DNA of 64,000 nucleotides. It comes from JAIEPM01 sp964546815. GTDB lineage: Bacteria; Cyanobacteriota; Vampirovibrionia; Obscuribacterales; Obscuribacteraceae. Position 1 is the first letter of the stretch. Each line of letters opens with the position of its first letter. Position numbers and translations under genes: made by a program. Positions 1-10,600 of the stretch are shown here, in pieces. The stretch spans positions 121,041 to 185,040 of the forward strand of contig CAZJLR010000005.1 of NCBI GenBank assembly GCA_964546815.1. Direction: 5' to 3'. Below the pieces are notes generated by a model. That model was not told the origin of the DNA and made no database searches. It was given only the letters and a program-made list of their open reading frames with translations.

Positions 1-3000
1 TTTGGTGTCACAGGGTTAAACCAAACATTCACAATCGCAGGACAGTCGTATACCTCAGGATTAACAATTACACCAATAGTTGGAAACATCCTAACTGTTT
101 TTGGTGTAACTCCGCCCAACTTCTTAAACGGCTCATACATGACGGGGACATTCCCACCGTTTTACTCCTACATTATTCCAGACAGTCAAACCGGATCTAA
201 CAATACAGGCACTATTTCAACAGCAACTCCCACAACGACGGCATTTTTCGGCGGGGTAAAAACAGACCTCAGCGCGTCGCGAGGAGGAAACGTAACCGCA
301 ATCGCCGGCACCAGTTTTAGTGCCACAGGAGCATTTAATGCCCTTGGCGGACAAAGTTTGATTATTCAGAACTCTCCTTGTTGCGGTGGTCCTCCACAAA
401 CAGCATATTTCTTGCTGGGCATTGGAGGCTCAGTCCTTCTTCAAGCAAGCACGATCAACCTACTGTATCCCAATGCTCCAGGCACTGGTGGTCCACCGAA
501 TTTCACGGGTGGAACAACCCAACAGACCCAAGATGCAATGGCAAATTACGCGGTTAAAGCAGGCTCGATTACATTTATAACGGAATCAAACGGGCAAAAC
601 TTTTTGTTTAAGCCGACTGTATTTTCTCGCAATCTCACATTGCCTGTTTACGGTGGGCTAAATATAGGAGACGGCAGCAGGCCGGTTATGGCCACAAGCC
701 CAGTGCAAGTTCTCAGCAATAAATTCGGCAGCATTGAATTATCACAATTGCTTGGCGCTGGTGGCACATACAATGCTCAAGGTGACCTGGTGATAGTAGC
801 GACCGGCGACATCCTCTCCACTGGTGTACCGGCAAACAGCAGCATTCGCTCTAGCACGGGTGGGCAAATTATTTTGGCCGCAGGCAGCCTAGCGCCCACC
901 GCTCCCAATTATTGGCTGGTGGTTGGTGGCGCCTCCCAAACAGGCGGCAATATTTCCCTGCCCAACGTTTCAATCGGAACTTCAAACACCAGTCTTGTCT
1001 ACCTCGCTGCATCTGCCGGAACTTCACGAATAGGTTCTATTACAACAGACAAAATCACAGCCTCTAACGGACAGGGAAATACAGCACCAGGCAGCGTGTA
1101 TGCCTATTCAAGCGCTGACTTCACACCATCATCAGTAACAGCACAGTTTGGAAATTTTGGCAGCACCACTGGCAATATCGGTTATCCAGATACACCCGTC
1201 ACGATAGCAATTTCCTCATTGTCGGTAAAAATTCCAGCAGGGGTCACCAACCTCATTAACACAGTCGCTGGCGGAGTCACTGTGGAAGATTCATACGCAA
1301 GCGCAATTTATTTGTACAACACTACTGGCAATATCACTATAAGAGGAACAGTCAACTCAGGCTTTGCAGTCTTCGAAACTCCAAACAGTATTTTTACAAA
1401 AAACACCATCACCACCGTCGGACAAAACGGCATGATTCAAATGATCATGGGTGGCTCGATAACAGACGCCAACGGGCTTTCCTATTTCAATTCTCCAAAT
1501 ATTGGTCTAACAAGCACCGCCGGCTCAATCGATATTTCAAGCCTGGCGGCGACTGGTTCCATAACACTTGTAGCAAAAGCAGCAAATTCCTCAGCTAAGG
1601 CTACATCAATCAACACGCCTACTTTGGGCATCGTTTCCGGAAGTGGTGGAGCGACAATACTTTCCACAAACGCTACGCAATTAGTAGCAAACTCTACCGG
1701 CGCCGTTAACTTGACCGCAACAGGCGCGGTAGAATTGGGCACAGACGGCAAGCTGCCTTCCTATGGAAAAACATTTGCTCTCACTGCAAATGGAAACATT
1801 ACTTTGAGCGGGCCATTATGGGTTGAACAAAGTGCGACACTTAGCACGAAGAGCGGTAGCAACGGTTCAATCACACTCAACAAAAACATTGGACCAGTTT
1901 CTTCAAGCAGCACTTATCCAGACATCAGTTTAATCGCTGATGGCACAGGGTCTATCTCTCAAAGTGGAAGCAACATCTTTGCACACTCTTTGGTTTTGCA
2001 ATCGACCAGCGGGAATATTGGCGCATCAGTAACACCCATTTTTGCTAATTCTGATTTGCTTACTTTCTCGACCAGCGGCAGTGTTTCGATATTCAACACA
2101 AACAGCGCTTATTCAGTCAATCTTGGCTCATGGTCAGGAACAAATCTATTATTCATTCAAGGCGGTAACATTACTGTAAATGGAAGCTTAAACGCAAGTG
2201 GCGACATCCGATTGCTCACATTTGCCGGAGGCAGCATTGTTCTCAACAACAATGTACAAGCTGGTGGCACGACAACACTAACAGCCTCAGGAAACACAGA
2301 TCTAGCCGTAGGACCGTTGAACAGTGGCTCAATTACACAAAACGCGAGTAGCACGCTCACCGCAACGCAGTTGAATCTAAGTGCAGGTACTGGCGGAGTG
2401 GGACTGGCGGCACAACATCTTAAAACAAACAGCAGCGCTTTAGTTTTGAGTGTCGCGGGTGCAGTCAATATAGACAACGCACGCAGTGCCACGGCATCGG
2501 TGCCGCTTGTGGGACAGTTAAACCTCACCAACACCGGCGACTTGACCTTCCTCTCAGCTGTAGACACATCATCTAATACAGGGTCCGCAGGAAAAATTTC
2601 AATAAGCGTTATTGGCGGCAAACTTACAGCCCTCGACTTGTCTGCAAACGGAAGCGGGTCTGGTAACAATTCAGCCGACATCGCACTGAACGCAGATAAT
2701 GGTATCAGCGTGCAAAACATTAGTTCTTCGGGCCTCAATGGTGCCACAGCCGGAAATTTAATCCTTCTAAGCGCTGGTCAAACTATTAAAACCGGTAATA
2801 TCGCCGCCAATGGTGCTACTTCTGCTAACGGCGGCACAGTGATAATAACTGCTGGCGTAATCGAGCCAGGCTCAAAAGTAGAAGCAAACGCGTTAGGAAC
2901 CGGTTCTGGTGGCAAGATCACCTTTATCACCACAGGTGCTGCGGGAAACTCGGTTGGAACCAACCACCTGCCTGGTGTCATCAGTGCCAACGGCGTTAAT

Positions 3001-5166
3001 GGTGGCAGTATCACACTGGAATACGCAGGTGGTTTCATAATCGACAGCGGAGCAAAGATTCAAGCAAATGGAAGCAGCGGACCGGGCGGCACAGTGTTCT
3101 TGAGCGGTTTGCCAATCGGCGGGGCGGCACTCTCAGTTCAAAACAACGGCTCTATTGAAGCCAACAACAAGAACTCAGACACCGGTGTTATCGCGATTCA
3201 CTCCGGTCCCCTGCAAGACATAACGATCTCAGGTACCGGAAGCTTGCTTGCCGGACAAATAGTTCGCTTTGGCAATATCGATCCACTTACTCTGTTGCTT
3301 TCCGCAACGCCAGCTGGAAACGGTAAACTCACACAGGCTTCGGTTCTGAATAATTTTGAAACGAACGCAAAGATGGCTTCATTCACTCTCGTCAATCTGG
3401 GCGATTTGACTTTGCCTAAGAATGTCAACCTCACAAACGGCACCGGCAGCGGTGCAAACTTTGTCGCCACTGCGGGAGGCAAATTAACCTTCACCAACAT
3501 AAGCAGCCTTGGATTGGGGCTCACAGGCTTTGGCGGCAACATAATACTGACAGCCGGAAATACGATCGTTGGAAACACGATCAACAACAGCAGTAGCAGC
3601 GGCTCTGGCGGGTCTGTGACTGTAAATGCACCTAACGTGTTTATCACTAACATCAATTCCAATGGCAACATAAATGGTGGCAACTTAAGCGCCTCTGGCA
3701 CTTCACTCACCTTCGATAATATTTCAACAAATGGCGCAAATGGTTTCGGAGGCATTAGCACATTCATCGGCTCAGTGAGCGTCAAGAATTTCTCGTCAAC
3801 AGGCTTAAACGGCGGAGGCTTCAATGTAAATGGAGGCGGCATTTTCGCCGGAGCTATCAACCTTTCTGGAAACCTGAGTGGCGGCTCTGTTAGCCTATCT
3901 GGCACGAATGTGAACCTCGGAGACGTAAATGCAACGGGTGGATTAATTGGTGGCTCATTCCGCAACAACAGCGGCAACCTAAGCGTTTCATCAGTAAATG
4001 TTTCTGGTGGCGGCGCAGGCGGAATGGTCTTGATTAATACAGGTGGTGGCACCAATTTCGGAAGCATAATTGCCAACGGTGGCAATGGCGGATTCGTCGG
4101 CATCAGCAGTGGTGGCGGAATCAGCGGCTCATCGATAAGTGCTAATGGGTCGAGCAGTGGTGGCACCGTGTCACTCTCAAGTGGTGGCATCATCGTCTTC
4201 GGCAGCATGTCAGGCACAGGTGGTGGTGGCAGCGGCGGCAGCCTATTCGTCACAGCCCCTGGACTTATCGGCAATTCAATTGATTTCTCAAGCGCTTCTG
4301 GAGTCGGCGGGATTGTAGTACTCAACACAGGATTCACCCGAGTCGGTTCGATCAGATCAAATGCACCAATTATAGGCAACAGCGGGTTGCCTAATACCAA
4401 CTTTTCCAATAGCCTTCCTAACATTATAGCCAGCTCTACAATTGTGCAAACCGACAGCACACGTGTTCCGCGCGGAAGAATGCTCAAAGAACAGAGCGAT
4501 GATGAGCAAAAGGTTCTCGAAGGAAGGGTAATAGAAGAATTCGCGGAAGAGAGCAAAGATGTACCTGATGGTGGTCTCGTAGACAGTTCCACTTTTGACA
4601 GCGCTACTTTGAGCCAATTAACAGCAAAGGGAGTCAAAGTAGGCGAAGGCAGCGGCAATAAATTTTTCAATTTAGACCGTGGCAAAGTCCTCTTTGCACC
4701 TAATCAAGACATCATCGTTCAGACTCATGAAGCACAAATATCAATCGCCGCTGGTTCGCACGTCTGGATTGTAGAAACTGGAAATGATGTAGCGATTTTC
4801 GATCTTGCCGACAAGAAAAATGGCGCAGTGAAAGTAGTCAACGCAAAACAGCAGCTCGAGTTATTTCCAGGAAAGGGTGTCATTCTTACACGCAATATGA
4901 CGAGTTCATTTGACAAAATAAATCCAACCAAAGACATTGCCTATCGCAACCTGCGCTCATTCTCATTTGGAGATGGAGTCAAAGCGCACGCCGTTGATAT
5001 TTCAATTGCAACTGCGATGACAAACGTGGTTTCACTTCGCAATATCAGGCATTCGCAAAACTCCGCAGAACGCCAACACGCTGCAGCGATACTCAAAAAC
5101 GCCGCTATTCTTTCACTGATTTCTCGCAACACTACGCCATTCAAACTTAGTGACGCCAAACCTTAA
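1..5166 (+). CDS. Filamentous-haemagglutinin-like surface protein with C-terminal FecR-like domain (5' partial)
   Basis: The frame is open from base 1, and the in-frame ATG at 139 is internal, so the gene starts upstream of the window; 1721 residues are visible. The protein is rich in Gly, Ser, Asn and Thr, with short GG-x-I-x-L/V strand repeats typical of secreted right-handed beta-solenoids. The stretch at about residues 1170-1460 is especially Gly-rich. A charged linker (about 1480-1545) leads to a FecR-like beta domain (about 1557-1633, containing RGKVLFAPNQDIIVQT). A helical tail with AAILKNAAILSLISRN follows at about 1693-1711. The same FecR-like domain and tail end the two other giant proteins in the window. 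The SLPNVSIGTS-type motif near residue 315 also recurs in them. The likely role is a cell-surface adhesin or matrix protein; this is inferred from composition and architecture. No secretion partner gene is visible. The phosphatase gene follows 89 bp downstream. Confidence 0.85.
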   Translation, partial: FGVTGLNQTFTIAGQSYTSGLTITPIVGNILTVFGVTPPNFLNGSYMTGTFPPFYSYIIPDSQTGSNNTGTISTATPTTTAFFGGVKTDLSASRGGNVTAIAGTSFSATGAFNALGGQSLIIQNSPCCGGPPQTAYFLLGIGGSVLLQASTINLLYPNAPGTGGPPNFTGGTTQQTQDAMANYAVKAGSITFITESNGQNFLFKPTVFSRNLTLPVYGGLNIGDGSRPVMATSPVQVLSNKFGSIELSQLLGAGGTYNAQGDLVIVATGDILSTGVPANSSIRSSTGGQIILAAGSLAPTAPNYWLVVGGASQTGGNISLPNVSIGTSNTSLVYLAASAGTSRIGSITTDKITASNGQGNTAPGSVYAYSSADFTPSSVTAQFGNFGSTTGNIGYPDTPVTIAISSLSVKIPAGVTNLINTVAGGVTVEDSYASAIYLYNTTGNITIRGTVNSGFAVFETPNSIFTKNTITTVGQNGMIQMIMGGSITDANGLSYFNSPNIGLTSTAGSIDISSLAATGSITLVAKAANSSAKATSINTPTLGIVSGSGGATILSTNATQLVANSTGAVNLTATGAVELGTDGKLPSYGKTFALTANGNITLSGPLWVEQSATLSTKSGSNGSITLNKNIGPVSSSSTYPDISLIADGTGSISQSGSNIFAHSLVLQSTSGNIGASVTPIFANSDLLTFSTSGSVSIFNTNSAYSVNLGSWSGTNLLFIQGGNITVNGSLNASGDIRLLTFAGGSIVLNNNVQAGGTTTLTASGNTDLAVGPLNSGSITQNASSTLTATQLNLSAGTGGVGLAAQHLKTNSSALVLSVAGAVNIDNARSATASVPLVGQLNLTNTGDLTFLSAVDTSSNTGSAGKISISVIGGKLTALDLSANGSGSGNNSADIALNADNGISVQNISSSGLNGATAGNLILLSAGQTIKTGNIAANGATSANGGTVIITAGVIEPGSKVEANALGTGSGGKITFITTGAAGNSVGTNHLPGVISANGVNGGSITLEYAGGFIIDSGAKIQANGSSGPGGTVFLSGLPIGGAALSVQNNGSIEANNKNSDTGVIAIHSGPLQDITISGTGSLLAGQIVRFGNIDPLTLLLSATPAGNGKLTQASVLNNFETNAKMASFTLVNLGDLTLPKNVNLTNGTGSGANFVATAGGKLTFTNISSLGLGLTGFGGNIILTAGNTIVGNTINNSSSSGSGGSVTVNAPNVFITNINSNGNINGGNLSASGTSLTFDNISTNGANGFGGISTFIGSVSVKNFSSTGLNGGGFNVNGGGIFAGAINLSGNLSGGSVSLSGTNVNLGDVNATGGLIGGSFRNNSGNLSVSSVNVSGGGAGGMVLINTGGGTNFGSIIANGGNGGFVGISSGGGISGSSISANGSSSGGTVSLSSGGIIVFGSMSGTGGGGSGGSLFVTAPGLIGNSIDFSSASGVGGIVVLNTGFTRVGSIRSNAPIIGNSGLPNTNFSNSLPNIIASSTIVQTDSTRVPRGRMLKEQSDDEQKVLEGRVIEEFAEESKDVPDGGLVDSSTFDSATLSQLTAKGVKVGEGSGNKFFNLDRGKVLFAPNQDIIVQTHEAQISIAAGSHVWIVETGNDVAIFDLADKKNGAVKVVNAKQQLELFPGKGVILTRNMTSSFDKINPTKDIAYRNLRSFSFGDGVKAHAVDISIATAMTNVVSLRNIRHSQNSAERQHAAAILKNAAILSLISRNTTPFKLSDAKP

Positions 5167-5255
5167 AGCGAATCAATATCTCGTTCGTGTTTTGCCCATT
5201 TCGCTTGCTCCCCCGCGCTGTTAGCATCGGTTTCAAGCGGGCTCAGGACAAGACA

Positions 5256-6116
5256 ATGGATACAAACAGGGCGGGCGGAGACAAGCTCACCGAAGCAAAA
5301 TCTACAGGCGATTCTAACAAGACAACTGAGAAACTTTCAAATGCCACAGATCTGGCAGACAAAAGCAACTCAGACCTGATCGCGTCAGCCCCGCATAAGT
5401 ATGATCATATTGTGGTGGTTATTGAAGAAAACCACGGCTTTCAAGGCGCAACAACGGGAAGCTTCCCTCGAATTATCGGAAGCAATGATGCACCATTCAT
5501 CAATTCACTCGCCCAGGGCGGACGCCTCTTCACTGATGCACGAGCAGTAACACACCCAAGCCAACCTAATTATCTTGCGCTATTTTCTGGTTCAACGCAG
5601 GGCGTTACCGACAACAAAAAGCATGTTTTCAATGTGCCGAATCTTGCGACTCAATTGGTGGATGCAGGTCTATCATTTACTGGTTTTGCCGAGCACGGCT
5701 CTCCAAGTAAGCACAATCCATGGGAAAGTTTTTCAAATGCTGCGCACATGGGAAAAGATATGAAGTCATTCCCAAGCGATTTCAACCAGCTTCCAACTGT
5801 GTCTTTCGTGGTGCCAAATCTAGACCACGACATGCATGACGGCACAGTCGCTGAAGCAGACAAATGGCTTAAGGACAACATTGGGCCTTACGCAGACTGG
5901 GCGAAAACTCACAATAGTCTGCTCATAGTTCTAACTGATGAAGATGATTTCCACCAGGATAATCATATACCAGTGATGGTCTATGGTGATGGTATCAGCC
6001 CATCGCAGAGCAGCCAGCCAATAAATACCATAGGCGTATTGCATGGAATAGAGAAGCAATTTGCTTTGCCGTTTCTCGGTGATAACGCTGCACCAGCAAA
6101 TTTAGATCAACAATAA
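5256..6116 (+). CDS. SapM-like acid phosphatase (phosphoesterase family, PF04185-type)
   Basis: The 286-residue protein carries the signatures of the acid phosphatase/phosphoesterase family that includes mycobacterial SapM: HIVVVIEENHGF (residues 51-62), THPSQPNYLALFSG (99-112), VVPNLDHDMHDG (185-196) and TDEDD followed by DNHIPVMVYG (227-244). Family members are metal-dependent and remove phosphate from phosphomonoesters such as phosphatidylinositol phosphates. I chose the ATG at 5256 because AGGA lies 7 bases upstream; an in-frame GTG at 5187 would add 23 residues and has no comparable ribosome site. Neither version shows a clear signal peptide, although relatives are usually exported. The first 45 residues are hydrophilic (Lys, Ser, Thr, Asp) and look disordered. 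The gene follows the surface-protein gene on the same strand. The family call is firm; the substrate is unknown. Confidence 0.85.
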   Translation: MDTNRAGGDKLTEAKSTGDSNKTTEKLSNATDLADKSNSDLIASAPHKYDHIVVVIEENHGFQGATTGSFPRIIGSNDAPFINSLAQGGRLFTDARAVTHPSQPNYLALFSGSTQGVTDNKKHVFNVPNLATQLVDAGLSFTGFAEHGSPSKHNPWESFSNAAHMGKDMKSFPSDFNQLPTVSFVVPNLDHDMHDGTVAEADKWLKDNIGPYADWAKTHNSLLIVLTDEDDFHQDNHIPVMVYGDGISPSQSSQPINTIGVLHGIEKQFALPFLGDNAAPANLDQQ

Positions 6117-6272
6117 TTGCAATCGGACTAACCCACAAAAGCAAAGAACAACGCGCTGAATTTGTGCGCGATAGACCTTAGGCAGCTAAATTAAGTTAGG
6201 TCGACATTGGAACTTAAACAGTCATGTGCGCGCCCGACATTTTGGACGGACAAAATGATGGAGCGAATAACA

Positions 6273-6530
6273 ATGACGACAGTAGTAAATTCAGATGGCG
6301 ACTCTGGAAGCGGAGCCGCAACGCTGCTCCTCTCCCTTCTATTGATAGCAGCAATCGGTATCGGAGTGTGGTTCTTTTCCGCTAATAACGGTAGCACTGT
6401 TTCGAAAACAGAGAACGTAAATATAACCACACCAGCAACACCTGCAACTCCTGCACCTGCGACACCCGCACCTGCAGCACCAGCACCAGCTTCTCCTTCG
6501 CCAGGTGAGCCAAGTTCGCCTTCTCAGTAG
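6273..6530 (+). CDS. Small single-span membrane protein with Ala/Pro-rich tail
   Basis: The protein has 85 residues when started at the ATG at 6273, which has GGAG 9 bases upstream; ATGs at 6255 and 6258 are possible alternatives. It consists of a short Ser/Gly/Asp-rich head, one hydrophobic segment (about residues 15-36, LLLSLLLIAAIGIGVWFF) and a low-complexity tail of repeated Ala-Pro-Thr units. That tail would extend outside the membrane like a flexible stalk or cell-wall spacer. No enzyme motif is present and I do not recognise a named family. A perfect hairpin follows directly after the stop codon, which suggests that the transcript ends here. Confidence 0.55.
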   Translation: MTTVVNSDGDSGSGAATLLLSLLLIAAIGIGVWFFSANNGSTVSKTENVNITTPATPATPAPATPAPAAPAPASPSPGEPSSPSQ

Positions 6531-6557
6531 GCGAGACAATTGGTTCACGATATTCTA

Positions 6558-6603
6558 AAAGCAACAAAAGGACAAACTCTCAGAGGCGTCCTTTTGTTGC
6601 TTT
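6558..6603. terminator. Perfect 16-bp hairpin between convergent genes
   Basis: AAAGCAACAAAAGGAC (6558-6573) is fully complementary to GTCCTTTTGTTGCTTT (6588-6603), with a 14-base loop. It sits 28 bp after the stop of the + strand small membrane protein and 137 bp beyond the stop of the convergent - strand gene. It has A-rich and T-rich flanks on both sides but no long terminal U tract, so it could serve both directions. Confidence 0.75.
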
Positions 6604-6739
6604 GTAATGAAATGCACAGATTCGCACAGTGTTATTTGAAAAAGCTAGTAGAACAAAAACATCATTGAGACTAGTCACATAACGAATTATCCTTAGCAAA
6701 ATCAGATTGGCAACGCGTCTGCAGATCTAAAATTTCACG

Positions 6740-7486
6740 CTAAGCAGAAGTCGCATTCATCCTAGATGGTGCTTGTGGCAATCTGTTGTTTAAGTTATCG
6801 TCAAATCGCTGCCATATCAATTTATCGCCAAGATCTGCGCCTGGAATAAGACTCACCTTTGATAAATGTCCGGCAGCCTCTACGCGCAATTCCCAATTTA
6901 ACTTACCTGGTATCTGGCTATCCGAAGGAACTATCCGAAAAACTATGGTGCGCCCTGCACCTTCAGAATGCCCCGGTAGAGACTCAAACGAGAATCCATT
7001 TTCATTTACTGCCACCACTTTGACTGGCTCTTTCTCGCCTAAGGGCCCCTTGAGATTGATGGTTTCGCCCTCCACAATCGACGGCTTGTCTCCAGTGAAA
7101 GTGAAGTACTTGTTGTAATTTTGGGCAATTTCTTTAACGATGTCTGCCCTGGTCCAGTTTTCGCTGCTGCCAAATTGATAGCCGTAATGATAACTGCCGT
7201 AACCACCACCGGGGTGTGGCAATCCATCATCAGTCGCGGCTGCATTCGCCGCAACTTTTTCGTCTGTTTTGATCCCGCCTGGAATGATGGTTTCGAAAGA
7301 TGCTGGTCTCACTGCAAGCGTTTGAGGGTCATGAATCTCAAAATTAGAGGGTAAATGCAAAGCCGCAGTTGTTGCAGTGCTCGACGTAACCATTTTCTCG
7401 CCTAGCAATGAGGCAGGATTCCATTGGTTTGGCTTCTCAAGTTGGGCAATATCTGCTGCCTTAAAATTCTCAGCCTGCATGCTCAC
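6740..7486 (-). CDS. Hypothetical protein, no recognised family
   Basis: The 248-residue protein has no signal peptide or membrane segment. The start is GTG at 7486, with AAGGGGG about 10 bases upstream; an ATG two codons further in is also possible. The first 85 residues are low in order-promoting sequence. A Gly/Tyr/His patch (GGGYGSYHYGYQFGSS) lies at about residues 93-108. The C-terminal 140 residues alternate short hydrophobic strands with a conserved-looking segment (SLPGHSEGAGRTIVFRIVP), which suggests a compact beta-rich domain. A lipid-binding or SRPBCC-like fold is possible but is only a guess. It lies downstream of the 41.9-kb gene on the same strand, 118 bp after its stop. Confidence 0.65.
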   Translation of the reverse strand: MSMQAENFKAADIAQLEKPNQWNPASLLGEKMVTSSTATTAALHLPSNFEIHDPQTLAVRPASFETIIPGGIKTDEKVAANAAATDDGLPHPGGGYGSYHYGYQFGSSENWTRADIVKEIAQNYNKYFTFTGDKPSIVEGETINLKGPLGEKEPVKVVAVNENGFSFESLPGHSEGAGRTIVFRIVPSDSQIPGKLNWELRVEAAGHLSKVSLIPGADLGDKLIWQRFDDNLNNRLPQAPSRMNATSA

Positions 7487-7604
7487 GATTCACACACCCC
7501 CTTGTACTGTGTTCATTCTGAGAATTTACTAATTCCCGATTGAAAAAGTACGGACTGATTTGTGTATGTTTTGTGTACGGCTATGTGAGGTTGTGCATCT
7601 ACGT

Positions 7605-10600
7605 CTATTTTGCTGCGTAGGCTCCTCTGTACCTGAGTACTGTGTCAACAACAGCGGCGGTCTTCAGCAAACGACCCATCAATTGTTTGTCGGCAGCTTG
7701 CTTGGAATTATGCATCGAGAACAATGTCTCATGGTTTGTAACAAGACTCAAGATAGAGAAGTCGCTGATTGTGACGTACTTATCTCCAAAAGCAGTTGTT
7801 TGTGACCTTCTGCGACCCAAGCCATCTGCTGGATGAATTTCGGAATCATCAGGCTTATGCGTGGTTACAACGAGCTCTTCACCAGCGTTTAGAGAAATTG
7901 TTTTTCCATTTACGATGGCTGTCACAGTTCCGTTGGGACTGCAGACTCTCACATAGGTAGTACCATCTTCAGATCGCACTGAAGCCAGGGCACCCAGTTG
8001 CGCTTGCACTTCAACAGTTTCTGTTTTCACTGGAATCTTGCTGGAAGCATTGACAAATATTTCACCGCTAGCAAGATTCAATGCACCGTTTGTCGAGTGC
8101 GTAAATTTTGCTTTCGGTCTTGCGTAAATTTGAACTATTTGTTTTCCAATCTTCGCAGACGATTCATCGGCGGAAGCAATGAATGTATGCGCTTCATTCA
8201 CTCCAAATACACGCAACTCAGCTGCATGTTCGCCCACCGCAACCGATGTGCTACCAGAATTGCTGCGCTTGAGTACAACAGGCAATTTTGCCAGTGTTTC
8301 ATGATCTGGCTCAATTGGAGTGATCATTGCGATTGGTTTCAGACCATCAGTTTGGAAGTTGGCATGATCAACCGACACCGATGAACCTGCTCCCTGGGCA
8401 TCAAATATTTGAACACCCTTATTAAGGTTGAGCGTTGATGGTGTTGCAACAGAGTTGAGGTTGATTACTCCGCCACCAGTCTTGTTGACTTGAACTGTGC
8501 CGCCGACGTTGCTTGGAACCACGCCGGTGCCGAGTGAGCCTGGGGTGAAGCTTGGATTTGGCGCCTGGTTGAGTGCCGTAGTGATATTGGCGCTGGTAGT
8601 TAAGCCAGAACCAATTTCTATGCCACCACCAGTACTGGTTTGAGCACTCGTGCCCACAGACCTTGCGCGGAAGCTGTCACCATTTAGGACAGTGACAGTG
8701 CCCTTAGCCAACATCTGTATGTTGCCACCATTTGCGTTGTACAAACCAGTGGTTCCGATTTGCAAATTGCCATTGTTTGCAACAACTTTCAGGTCATTAC
8801 CAACTGATGTCATCGACACGTTATTGCCGATTGTGATATTGGAACCTGCTGTATTGCCAGATGAGATGTTGATCGAGCCGGCTGTGGTGATGTTGGATGG
8901 GGTAAGTGTTGTTGGTGGCAATGCACCGTTGAGAACACCCGCACTCAACACAACAGCATCACCTATCACGATAGGCGCTGCCGATGTGAATCCTGAAGCA
9001 GTTATGCTCAAGTTGGAGTTAGCTGAGATTGATGCTGTTGTATCTACAGTCACGCCCTTCGCACCAGAGATGCTAGAACTGCCAGCGGCTGACATTACTG
9101 CACCGGATATGGTGAGCGCGCCAGTTGATGAAGCGACAGTCGTTGAACCCTTAGAATTTATTGTTCCAGAGCCGACGAATGAATTACCAGAGCCTGATAG
9201 AGTGACTGCCCCGGCACTAGAACCAAGAGTGAAAGCATTCATCTTGGATGTAGTGACTGGATTGATGGCTCCAATTGAGAGCGCACTGCCCGCTGCGCTG
9301 GTGCTGGTTGACGAGCTGCTCACAGAGATGTTGCCGCCGTTGGCGGTGAAATTATAGTTATCGCCGATTGAAACTTTACCAGTCTGGCTCAGTGATGACA
9401 GGTTGATGTCCATACCATTTGATGTGAACGTGGCATTGGTTCCAATCAGAATGCTGTTGCCTCCAACAACTCCGGAAGTAGTGAATGCAATATTTCCGGC
9501 TTGCCTTATATTTGATTGCTGGAATGGTGGCACAGGCGATCCATTTAGCGAGCCGGACGCAATCGTCACGCTATTGCCGACTTCGATGTCACCAAGAGGA
9601 TTGAATGCACTGAGAGCAACGGTGGAGCCGCCAGTGAGTGTGCTGTTGTCGCCCACTTGTACTTTACCGGCACCGATATTGGTGAGGCTCAAAGCTCCAG
9701 AAGCTGCCGAGAATGTTGAGCCAGTGCCGGTGTTGAGTCCGCTAAATGCTTGTACGCTGACACCAGCGAAGTTGCCGTTTGCCACAACTTGCGATCCTGC
9801 GCCGAAGTTAGCTTGATTTTGCGAGAATGCTATCAAGCTGCCGTTGTTGACAGTGATTTTGCTGTTGGCTCCAAAGGCCATGTTGCCACCACCGATTTGA
9901 CTTAGATTCAAACCACCGCTGACCGTGATTTGTGCTCCGGTTCCTGAGCCCATGTCTTTGCTTGTCAGGTTGCTGATGCTTGTGAATCCGCTAGCCGCAA
10001 TCTTGGAGTTATCAGCGAGCAAGAACGGTGAAGCGGCAGCCTGTCCAGAGAGGTCAAGAATATTCAATCCGCTGCTTGATGTGATTGTCGAATTGATGCC
10101 GAGGGTCAGTCCATTTGTCGCAGTGAGACCAAGGAATCCGCCTACACCATTAGTGGTGAGTGACGCGCCTACTGGTGCCGGAACCGGCGTTGACGTGCCG
10201 ATTGAGATAGGACCAGCGGAGAACACGTTGATGCCACCACTTGCAACATTGACGGTGGAACCGTCGGCGATGTTAATTCCAGTCGTACCGGTAGCGGTGA
10301 CGTTGATGCCGATGCCGGAAGACACAGTCGAACCTGGTCCGAAATTCAAGCCACCCGAAGTAACCAGCCCCATGAAACCGCTAGTTCCAGCTTGAAGCGT
10401 TGCACCAGCGGTGGTGCCGAAAGTAGCGGTTCCTTGTGAGAACAAGTTCAATCCACCAAAGGCAGATGTTGAACCCGCTTGAATTTTCGAGCCGTTGTTA
10501 GCGGTTAGTCCTGCATTGCCCAGAGCGCTTATATTGATGCCAGAACTTGCGACAACCTGTGTTCCACTTGCCAGAGTCAGTCCATTGAGGGCAGTGAGTC

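Noticed and set aside
2157..4685. Long - strand ORFs opposite the partial surface protein (196 and 495 codons)
   Set aside because: They show the same Pro/Leu-rich mirror composition as above, and the + strand frame is continuous and domain-bearing.
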